The notes beneath the pieces were generated by a model. It made no database searches, was not told where the DNA came from, and worked only from the letters and a program-made list of their open reading frames with translations. Below are positions 55,240-64,000 of a DNA stretch of 64,000 bases, piece after piece (position 1 is the stretch's first letter; each line of letters opens with the position of its first letter). Position numbers and translations under genes: made by a program. Source of the stretch: Prorocentrum cordatum (lineage: Eukaryota; Sar; Dinophyceae; Prorocentrales; Prorocentraceae); assembly GCA_963575745.1 (NCBI GenBank), contig CAUYUJ010018704.1:91634-155633 (forward strand), written 5' to 3'.

Positions 55240-57090
55240 AGAGCAGGGAGGCCACCAGGTGCCCAGCCTGGACGTCGTTGTCCACCGGGACCTCCCCCCC
55301 GAGACTCCGACGACTACAATTGGCGCCTTGCTTGCCAAGAGGGCCACCAGACCCACGTAGCCAGACCACCCGCCGCGGTTCGCCACGACCTTCCTGCCGA
55401 GTGTCCGAAGACCGCCCGTGGCGCTGCTCCGAGTGACCACCAGGCCAACAATCCAGCCAGACTCCGTGTTGTTCCCCCTGACGCAGTCCGCTAGGACTCT
55501 CCGCGTGGGCGGCCGCCGACCCCCAGGGATATCAGTCACGAGCGTCCGCTCAGAACCGAAGGATCCCACGACGTCCGACGACCGCCCGCCGACCTGCCGG
55601 TCGCCGATGGCCTGCCGACGCCCGGCGAGGGCCCGCCGAGCCAAACGACGACGCACGATACGGTCCGCAGCGACCCTCGGCGCGAGCGTCCGCCCACTCT
55701 CAAGGACATCGGCCGCCAGGGCCACCAGGCCCCGGCGGCAGTCTGTCCACCCACTGTGGTGCACCGTGCCCCCTCCGCCGAGCGTCTGCTGAGCCTCAGC
55801 GGTGCTCCGGGCCGCCGGGCCCGCACTCCAGCCAGTCTTCGCGTGGGCGCGGTCACGACTGACGACCGCCGACGACCGACTGTCGATCCTTCGTTCCCGG
55901 ACGACGACGATCGACGACCGTCACCCCGACAGACCAGTGTCCGAAGATCGGTCCACGACGCTGAACGCAACGATAATTCACGACCTGGTCCACAGCGACC
56001 GTTCTTGCAGGCGTCCACCTTCTCTCAAGGACACCAGCAGCGAGGGCCACCAGGCTACCGGTCCATTCACCGTGGTCCATCGCGTCACTCCCGCCCACAC
56101 TGTGCTCCGCAGTGGGGCCACCAGGCCAGCATTCCGGCCAGCACTCGTTGTGTCACCCATGCCCGTTCGACGGCCGCCGACGACCGTCCGCCGACTGCGA
56201 GGACGACCGCCGACGACCGATTGCCGACCGCTCGACCTCTGACGACGACACCCGTACCACCACGCACGTGCGAAGGTACTCAGGCAATGGTTATCGGCCA
56301 GGAGCGCAACCCCATAAACGATCACCGCGGCATCGTTGTCGGCCGAGCGGAGAACAAGCCCAGCACTGGGTGGTCCCACCGACCTTCGGTAAAACACAGC
56401 ACACGTGCGCACGCCCAGCTTGACAGCCGCTCCTCGACGCCCCGCCGCCGGCCGATGGACCAGTGTACTACGACCGATCCAGTGCGCTCTCCGCAGTGTG
56501 GCCACCAGACAGGCACCCCAGCCAGTCCTGGTGTCGACAGACGCCGACGACTGTCTGACGATTGCGCGACGGCCGCCGACCACCGTGCGCAGTCAGTCTG
56601 CCTGACGGCCGCCGACGGACCCACGAAGGCCACCAGGCCCGAGCGGCAGTCAGTTCAGCGTCCTACTAACCTCGTTGGTGCTTCAGGCCACCAGGCCTGC
56701 ACTCCAGCCAGTCTTCGCGTGGGCGCCCACTCTCGTCCGCTTACCACCGACGACCGTCTGCCGAACGCAGGAGCCACCCCCCGACGACGACGATCGGCCC
56801 CGATGACGACTGCTACTTCTTCGCCCCCTGACGACGACGATCGGCGACTGGCACCCCGACAGACCAGTGCCCGAAGGCCGACTCCCGCAGTGTGGCCCAC
56901 CAGGCCATCGCGCCAGCTATTATTCCTGGCGTCGGCGACCGCCGACGAAGGTCTGTCGACTGCTCGATGATCACCGACGACTGTCCGCCGACCGTCCGTC
57001 CGACGTTCGGCGACGACCATCCGCCGACCGCCGGAACGACCGCCGACGACCGATTGTCGACCGCTCGACTGCCGACTGCGACGCCCCATG
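55240..57090 (+). repeat. Complex degenerate repeat with GGCCACCAGGCC and CGACGACCG motifs
   Basis: GGCCACCAG(G/A)CC recurs at about 55250, 55339, 55719, 56048, 56113, 56498, 56620, 56690 and 56887, often followed by CCAGCCAGTC. The segments at about 55797-55960 and 56674-56890 are collinear (CCAGCCAGTCTTCGCGTGGG, GACGACGACGATCG, CACCCCGACAGACCAGTG), about 890 bp apart. Frames up to 404 codons are repeat products. Confidence 0.65.
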
Positions 57091-57151
57091 TTGCCACACC
57101 ACGGTAGTCAGGCGACAGGTGCCAACCAGAAACGAACCCATCATCAATCAG

Positions 57152-57288
57152 AGGCGACGAGAGGGGCGAATAGCCCAGGGGAGAGCAATACATGTATTCA
57201 GGTGCGCCGACGATCTATGTCTTCGAAAAAGCTCTCTGGCGAATACGTGTAATGCCCGCCCCTGAGCTGTTCGCCCCTCTCGTCGCCG
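57152..57288. mobile_element. MITE-6, 137 bp
   Basis: TIRs of about 45 bp: left AGGCGACGAGAGGGGCGAAT then AGCCCAGGGG and ACATGTATTC. The right, in complement, is CGGCGACGAGAGGGGCGAAC then AGCTCAGGGG and ACACGTATTC. 57289-58060 has no recognised gene. Confidence 0.8.
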
Positions 57289-58064
57289 CCGCATCAAGAT
57301 GGAGGCCACCAGGACCTCCCGCCGATGAAGGCCACATCGCGGGATGCCAGACAAGCGCACCCCTACAGCTCCTCGCGGCCCAGGGCGGCCGCCGCTCTCG
57401 ACAGGCCGTCGGGCCATGCCACGCTGTGCGCGTCTGGGCGCTCGGTGCTCACTTGGTGTTCACCCTGCCCCACTCGCCGAACGCCGACCCGCCCTCGGAC
57501 CCTGGCGGCGAACGGAAGCCCCCACCAGGCCCAACACATGCTGACCACAGACCAGGCTCCCTGCGCAGGCACCGGGCCCCACGCCGCGTGCCACTCGGCG
57601 CACGGCCGCGCGCGGGGCCCACGCCGCTGCGCGCGGCCGCAGGCCAGCTGGCGCGCTAGCGCCCGCGGCCTCGTTGCCCCCCCCCCTTCCCCCCCTCTTC
57701 CCCTCGCTCTCTCTCCGCCTCCGCCGCTGGGCCTCGCACGGAGGCCAGCAGAGGTGCCCTGCTCGGGGCCGCGCGGTGGACTCCGGCGTGCGGCTTTTTT
57801 GTGATCCCACCCCGTGCCTCGGCGACGCTCTCCCCGACGCGAGGGGCGGGCACGCCTCCCTCCGCCGCCTCACGGCGGAGCAGGAAGACGCCTGCGACCG
57901 ACGCCTGGCCTGGCTGGACACCTCGAGCCAGCGCCTGGGACCGACGTACCCCGACGACGACGACGATGCCGCTCGTCACTGCACTCCCGCGCTGGCCGAG
58001 CACTGGCTGGCGCCCATCCCAGCGGTGGTTCCTCGAGGGGGAAACACCACCCGGACCGGACGGT

Positions 58065-58165
58065 TGACGTTTACGAAACGGCCCTGGGCGTTCACTGAAC
58101 GGCCCTGCCCTGTTTGACTCCTTCTTTGGGTGCGTTTGCTAAACGGCTCCGCGTGTCGGGGCGGT
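58065..58165 (+). repeat. Dispersed repeat E, copy 2, with CGTTnnnnnAACG palindromes
   Basis: CGTTTACGAAACGGCC, CGTTCACTGAACGGCC and CGTTTGCTAAACGGC occur in series. The first two correspond to the 52430 copy, along with TGCCCTGTTTGACTCCTTCT. Confidence 0.6.
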
Positions 58166-58566
58166 TATCATCGGGGTGGATTTTCTGCCCTCTAGTTCCA
58201 TCCCCAGGCTCACGCTGCCCCCTGGCGCGCGCCACCAGGCGAACATCTGCGCAGTTCGGGCCCTGCTCTACGGTCTGAGGCACGCTTCGTCGCGCGAGGG
58301 CCCGCGGCCTGTCCAGGGGGCCGGCTTCCCTTGCACGGAGGTTGCTTCGCCTGCTCCGCAGGCGGCCCTTGCGGGGGAGGCAAGCCCCCATCCTGCGACG
58401 CGGGGTGGCAGGGCCCTTGGGCCTCCCCGTTCCTGCCTGGCCCCTCTGCTGGCGGGGCCTTTTTCGGCGCCGCCGGCGGGGGGTCGGGCGGGGCCGGGGG
58501 CGTCCGTGCTTGCACGGACGCTGGTGCCGGGCCTCGCCGCCCCCAGGTCAAGGAGGGAGGCCAGAG

Positions 58567-58662
58567 GACCTTCCTCCTCCTCCTCCTCCTCCTCCTCCTC
58601 CTCCTCCTCCTCCTCCTCCTCCTCCTCCTCCTCCTCCTCCTCCTCCTCCTCCTCCTCCTCCC
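58567..58662. repeat. (CTC)n microsatellite
   Basis: About 95 bp of pure CTC. Flanking frames are shadows. 58663-59340 has no recognised gene (GGA stretch at about 59157-59195). Confidence 0.95.
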
Positions 58663-59344
58663 CCCTGTGGGGCGGTGCCGTCCGTCCGCCTCTACTCGCA
58701 GGCCGCGCGAACAGCTGGCCTCTGCTCCGTCGTCTGCTCTTCCTGGGCCGCGGCGGGGGATGCCCCAGGGCGGCGCCTCGTTTTGCAGGGCGCCGGGGCG
58801 TGCAAGCCAACATACGCTGCGAGCTGGTGCCTCCCCCTGCGCGCGGTGGCGCAGACGGGCCCCCGTGGAGTCTGATCACCGCCGGCCGTTTTTTTCCCCA
58901 GCCGGGGGCCCCGCTTGTCCGCGCCAGGGGCGGTCATCCCACCACCCCGGTTTAGCAAGCAGCGCTTCCCGCTTTGCGAGGCGGGGTCTACTTGGGCGCG
59001 TGCAATCGAGGGGCCCGTGCGGAGCTCTCTGTCCAAAGCGGTGCGCTCTCCCTCTCCCTCTCCCCCTCCTGCCCCTCCTGCCCCTCCTGCCCCTCACCCC
59101 CCTCCCGCCCCTCCCCATCCCTCCCGCAGCCTCCTGAGTCTTCTGAGTCCAGGAGACGGAGGAGGAGGAAGAGGAGGTGGAGGAGGAGGAGGATAGATTG
59201 CGAGGGGGGTAGAGCAGGATGGGGCAGCTGGAGGAAGAGGAGGAGGACGCGTCTGCCTCCGCAACGTTTATTTTTCCGGAGTGGTCCTACCAGCCTGGAC
59301 GCGAGCGGGCTGTGTAATACCTCTTGGCGACCCCCTCCTCGGGA

Positions 59345-59490
59345 GGTTCACGTGCCATGCCTACTACATCGTGATGACCACGAGTCTGAAAAGAGACACG
59401 TTTACCTCCAAACATTGTCAGAGTACGGGGGCCGAAAGGTCCTCCACTGTCCCTGGGCGCGTGGCTGAAGTGGGGTTCCGCGGTGCAGAT

Positions 59491-59520
<30 letters not shown>
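59345..59520 (+). other. Second exon-like segment sharing VAEVGFRG
   Basis: Counterpart of the segment at 50281-50445. It reads through GAERSSTVPG to VAEVGFRGADCSC and then runs into a GTT/TGT microsatellite at about 59490, where the similarity ends. The microsatellite seems to have invaded or truncated it. Confidence 0.25.
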
Positions 59521-60548
<1,028 letters not shown>

Positions 60549-60559
60549 CCGGTTGTTTT

Positions 60560-61140
60560 GTTGTAATCCGATGTTTCCCTTGCAAAAAACACTATAAAAT
60601 GACATTTCTTGTTCTAATATAATCAAATTTCAAGAATCCCTTGCAAAAAATAAGGTAAAGTGGACATTCGCGCGCGCAAGACGAAATCCTTCCAAAAGCT
60701 TAGTGTTCGGAGCGATTTTAACATAAAAACATCAAAAAACCAATGGTTTTTCAACAAAAAAATGTCAAAATCTCATCCCGCGCGCTCTTGCGGATTCGTA
60801 GGAAACCCAACACTTTTTAAACATTTCTGTCAAACGGGCTCCCGCGCGCTCTTGCGGACGGTTGTTGCTGCACAACGGTTGCGCACCTGCCAGGGCCATC
60901 ATCCCTGTCAAATAATACCATGCGGGACACATTCGTTTTTTCTTCGCGCGCGCACGCCGAAATCTCCAAAAACCATTGGGTTTTTAAGAATTTTAGCACC
61001 GCGCATCATAAAATCACACGAATCGCACCGTAGGTCCTCGAAAAACACCTGCACGACTTTTCAAAATTTCTACCCGCGCGCGCTGTCCGAATCCTAAAAA
61101 AAACAATGGTTTTTCCAAAAACCAGTATAGGTGTCCAGTG
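60560..61140. repeat. AT-rich island with CGCGCGC and AACCAATGGTTTTT motifs
   Basis: AT-rich compared with its surroundings. CCGCGCGCTCTTGCGGA occurs at about 60778 and 60841, CGCGCGC at 60669, 60946 and 61074, and ACCAATGG/ACCATTGG/ACAATGG followed by TTTTT at about 60738, 60970 and 61107. TTGCAAAAAA occurs twice (60580, 60641). It looks like a highly degenerate tandem or inverted repeat. No gene. Confidence 0.55.
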
Positions 61141-61437
61141 TTGGAACAGGGGGAAAAGTCGTATACTAAGCTAGCGTCCAGAAAATGTTACCACAACAAG
61201 TCACTGTACCCATGCGCCAGTGTAGTAGCCACGGTCGTCCGCAGGCCACGAAGTGAAGTGTCCGAACGTCATAGGGCGGGAAGCTGGGTGTGGGTGGTGG
61301 CGAAGAGTCGTTTGGAAATGTGGTAGAGCTTGAACCGGCCCCCCCACAAAGTGGGGGTATTGGCGGGCGTCGTATGAAAACCCTGGCACTGGTGAGAACA
61401 CTGAGCGTTCGGGTAAAGTGATTGTTGTTATTGTTGT

Positions 61438-61529
61438 GGGTGTTGTTGTAATGACTATTCTTATCATTATTCCCGGTTTGTGTGGGTGTTGTTGCAATGG
61501 CTATTCTTATCATTATTCCCGCTTGTTGT
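61438..61529 (+). repeat. Tandem duplication, 46-bp unit
   Basis: GGGTGTTGTTGTAATGACTA...TTCTTATCATTATTCCCG repeated with two or three changes. It is followed by (CCCGCGACCCG)n at about 61540-61595, similar to 51868-51900. Confidence 0.8.
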
Positions 61530-61599
61530 CGTCGTCCTAGCCCGCGACCCGCCCGCGACCCACCCACGACCCGCCCGCGACCCGCCCGCGACCTTCCCG

Positions 61600-62266
61600 G
61601 CGCCCGCCCCTATCCGCAGCTGCGGGGTGTTACAGAATCAACAGTATCGGTTCCACCACCAATCTCAGCCTCGGGTTTGCCCCTCCCCCCCCCGCTTTTC
61701 CGTCCTATCTCTCCCCCTCTGCCCTGTTCCCTGCCTGTCCCCCCGCTGCCCCCCCGCGCACCTCCTCCGATTCTCCATCTCCCCCCCCCCCCTGCCATGC
61801 AGTCCAGCAAGAGGTCCCCGCCCCTCGCCTCCCGCCCGCCCCTCCCTGCCCTGCCTCCCTCCCCCCCCCCTCTCCCCTCCGCATCCCGCTCGCTCGCACC
61901 CCGCAGCTCCTCGGGTCCCCTTCGCCTGCCCACCCCTCTCCACGCCACGCCATGCTGTGACATACTACGCTTTGCGGTGCTCTTCTACGCCATGCCATGC
62001 CGTGCTCTACAATGCCTCGCGCACCCTTTCGGGATCATTGCCCTGCTCGACATCCAACTGTGCGAGTAGAGAGGGGATCTACGCCATGGTAAGGGATGGG
62101 AGGGAGGGGTAGGATGTCAGATATGACGCGAGCGCACCTAGCTTGGCCCCCCCCCCCCCCCCTCCTCCCCCTCCCCCTGGCAGGAGAGTCTCGGCTCCTC
62201 GGGGCGAGAGGCCCAGGTGCGTACGCGGGCCCGTGAGCTGTATGGCATGCGCTGCTCCTGGACCCA
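61600..62266. other. C-rich intergenic DNA
   Basis: CT/C-rich 61680-61880. GCCATGCC/CACGCCATGC motifs around 61940-62010. No gene recognised. Confidence 0.4.
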
Positions 62267-62412
62267 GATCCAGGAGGGGAAAAAACACACAGACAGACAC
62301 GATCCATCGTCGACCCCCCAGAAAGTATGGGAACATGTGGGAAGTGGGGGGAAGACAAAGACCCAGAAGATATGGGAAAATATGAGAAACCTGTTATTTT
62401 TGCGTGCGTGTG
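62267..62412 (+). mobile_element. SINE-like repeat C, copy 3
   Basis: Third copy: ATCCAGGAGGGGAAAAAACA, CATCGTCGACCCCC, GGGAAGTGGGGGGAAGACAA, GAAACCTGTTATTTTTGCGT, then GTGTGTGCGT. Same 3' CTGTTATTT-(GT)n arrangement as copy 1. Confidence 0.65.
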
Positions 62413-62479
62413 TGCGTATTTATTCAATCGCTTCGCTCATTCCGCCGGCCCGTATTGTGCCATCGCAGGCGTTTGCTTG

Positions 62480-63220
62480 CGCGTTCGTGGCCTCTTGGAG
62501 CCTCGGTGGGGCCGTTTGGGGCCTCTTGGCGCCTCTTTTTAGGCCTCTTGGAGAACTCGGGAGGCCTCCAGGGGGCCTCCTGAGCTCTCGTGACGGTCTC
62601 TTGGGGGGCTTTCGGCGGGCTCTTGGCGGTATTTGTTGGTCCTCTTGGGGCCTGGGGCCTGACGTTGTTGGTCCTCTTGGGGCCTCACGGGAGCTTATTG
62701 GGGCGTCTTGGGGGTGTCTTGGAGAGTCTCTTGGGGCCTCTTTCGGGGTCCTGGGCGCCTTCTGGGGCGGAGGGCTCGATTTTTCAGTTCTCGGTTCCCT
62801 TCTTGAGCCCCTCTTGGGCCCGTCTTGGGGCCTCTTGGTCCGCCTTGGGCAGCACTTGGGCCGTCTGGGGGGCGCTCTTGGGCCGCTCCGGGGCCGTCTT
62901 GGGAGCCTCGTGGGCCGTCTTGGAGCAGTCTTGAAGGCCTCTTGGGCCCTCTTGGAGCGTCCGGAAGCGAAAAGGCCAGAACGCAAAAAAACATAGAAAA
63001 AACAAATGAAAATCAACGATTTTGGCAACTTGGGGCCCTCTTCGGAGGCCTCTTGGAAGGCCCTTGGAGCGTCTTGGAGGCCTCTTGGGCTGTCTTGGGG
63101 CCATCTGGGGCGTCTTCGGGCGATCTTTGGCCGTCTCGGGCCTCTCTTGGACCGTCTAGAAAGCTTCTCGGGGCCCTCTTGGACCGATCTGGAGCCCTCT
63201 TGGACTCCGAAACAGAACTC
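62480..63220 (+). repeat. TCTTGGGG-type degenerate array, longest copy
   Basis: About 740 bp of GGCCTCTTGG/GTCTTGGGGCC units with a ~60-bp A-rich insert (about 62960-63025). Open on both strands as Gly/Leu/Trp- or Pro/Arg-rich frames. Confidence 0.8.
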
Positions 63221-63236
63221 CGGCATCTCTGACCCG

Positions 63237-63297
63237 ACCTTGCCGGGACCTTGCCGGGGACTTGCCGGGGACTTGCCGGGACCTTGCCGGGGTACTT
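63237..63297 (+). repeat. Minisatellite, 11-12-bp unit CTTGCCGGGGA
   Basis: Five units of CTTGCCGGGGA/CTTGCCGGGAC. Confidence 0.9.
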
Positions 63298-63523
63298 TTC
63301 GTCCGGGGACCCCCAGGGGCCGCCCCGCGCGCGCGAACTAGAAATACTGTTAACCAGGTACCGGAGATCTTAGCACGCCCTGGCCCGTTGGGTTTGCGTG
63401 CGTGTGTGTATTTATTTGCGTGTCCTTGGGCCCCTTCACAAGATGCCCCTCTCCTTTCTCACGCCTCCCCAGCGGCGCGCGTCGAGAGGCGACCCCGAGG
63501 GCATCGGGGCCTGCCTTGCGCCG

Positions 63524-63783
63524 TCGGCTGTGGATATGGGGCACGCTCGCCTCGCACAAGGTGCTCTGGCACGGTGGTGCCCCCGCCCCATCGGTTGGGA
63601 AGCTGGCGGTGCTCTTCACTGTCGCTCGAGCACTGGCAACCAGAACGCGCCCTCGGCTGTGGATGAGGCGCGCTCTTCTCGAACAAAGTGCTCTGGCACG
63701 GTGGTGACCCCGCCCCATCCCTTGGGGAGCTGGCGGTGCTCTTCACTGCCGCTCGAGCACTGGCAACCAGAACGTGCCCTCGG
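63524..63783 (+). repeat. Tandem duplication, 129-bp unit
   Basis: Units from 63524 and 63653, both starting CGGCTGTGGAT and containing GTGCTCTGGCACGGTGGTG, GCTGGCGGTGCTCTTCACTG and CGAGCACTGGCAACCAGAAC. A MITE-1 copy follows 25 bp later. Confidence 0.9.
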
Positions 63784-63808
63784 CCCCTCCGTGCAGGAAG
63801 GGCTCAGA

Positions 63809-63970
63809 CTTCAGTCGGGCCTGTCCCTCTACAGGAGGAATATTCCACAATAGTCAAAACATAGCCTCGGAACGATTTTACTATTACTATGTTTTAGCAC
63901 TTTTGGCATTTTTGCTGTTATTTTTAATTTTTCGTCCAACCCCCCTGTAGGGGGACACGCCCGACCTAAG
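63809..63970 (+). mobile_element. MITE-1, copy 5
   Basis: Left TIR CTTCAGTCGGGCCTGTCCCT, CTACAGGAGGAATATTC. Right TIR CCCCCCTGTAGGGGGACACG, CCCGACCTAAG. AT-rich interior with CATAGCCTCGGAACGATTTT and TTTTTCGTCCAAC. Confidence 0.8.
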
Positions 63971-64000
63971 GCTAAGCCGTCTCATCCTCCTCACGGTTGG

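Noticed and set aside
55756-56970. 404-codon frame rich in Arg, Thr and Pro
   Set aside because: Follows the CGACGACCG/GGCCACCAG repeat composition. No start context, domain or splice evidence.

Overview
The window looks like nuclear DNA of a dinoflagellate. A Prorocentrum/Symbiodiniaceae-type genome would fit, but the species cannot be fixed from the sequence. The reasons are the GC-rich sequence full of tri- and dinucleotide arrays, the very low gene density, a LINE-type EEP-RT-RNase H polyprotein with dinoflagellate-style degenerate RT motifs, a decayed second RT, and a spliced gene whose introns seem to use GC as well as GT donors. No rRNA, tRNA, CRISPR or prokaryote-style operon was seen. 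Most long open frames in GC-rich or triplet-repeat DNA are compositional and are not annotated.

Layout. 0-13.5 kb: two copies of a ~1.07 kb dispersed repeat (1-1060 and 12385-13460), an ~84-bp satellite (5795-6207), a decayed methyltransferase-like fragment (about 8.4-8.9 kb), a GC-rich gene-free block (9.2-10.6 kb), a SINE-like copy, a MITE and a 213-bp fold-back element. 13.5-28.5 kb: purine microsatellites, several MITE families (MITE-1, -2, -3), a tandem/dispersed CCGCGGCCCAGG family, an RT pseudogene (19.4-20.9 kb) and a short interstitial TTAGG tract. 28.8-39.9 kb is the informative part. A hairpin array of the octamer CCGATCAG (28.8 kb) is followed by a multi-exon gene (29766-33143) whose large intron is a 1.2-kb 13-mer array. 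After a (GA)n tract comes an intact LINE ORF (34461-39245), then a second CCGATCAG hairpin array (39.6 kb). 40-45.7 kb: TCTTGGGG-rich arrays, GC-rich gene-free DNA, a CCG array and AT-richer degenerate repeats. 46.0-49.0 kb: a ~3-kb imperfect palindrome whose arms carry a ~100-bp satellite in opposite orientations. 49-64 kb: inverted-repeat elements, including a 1.18-kb element with ~185-bp TIRs and a nested MITE, complex repeats, a ~740-bp AGT array, an AT-rich island, a third SINE-like copy and a fifth MITE-1 copy.

The only plausible intact coding units are the LINE polyprotein and the spliced gene just upstream of it on the same strand. Everything else is mobile, satellite or unclassified DNA. 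No search or alignment was run. Homologies are by eye, and family names rest on visible motifs.
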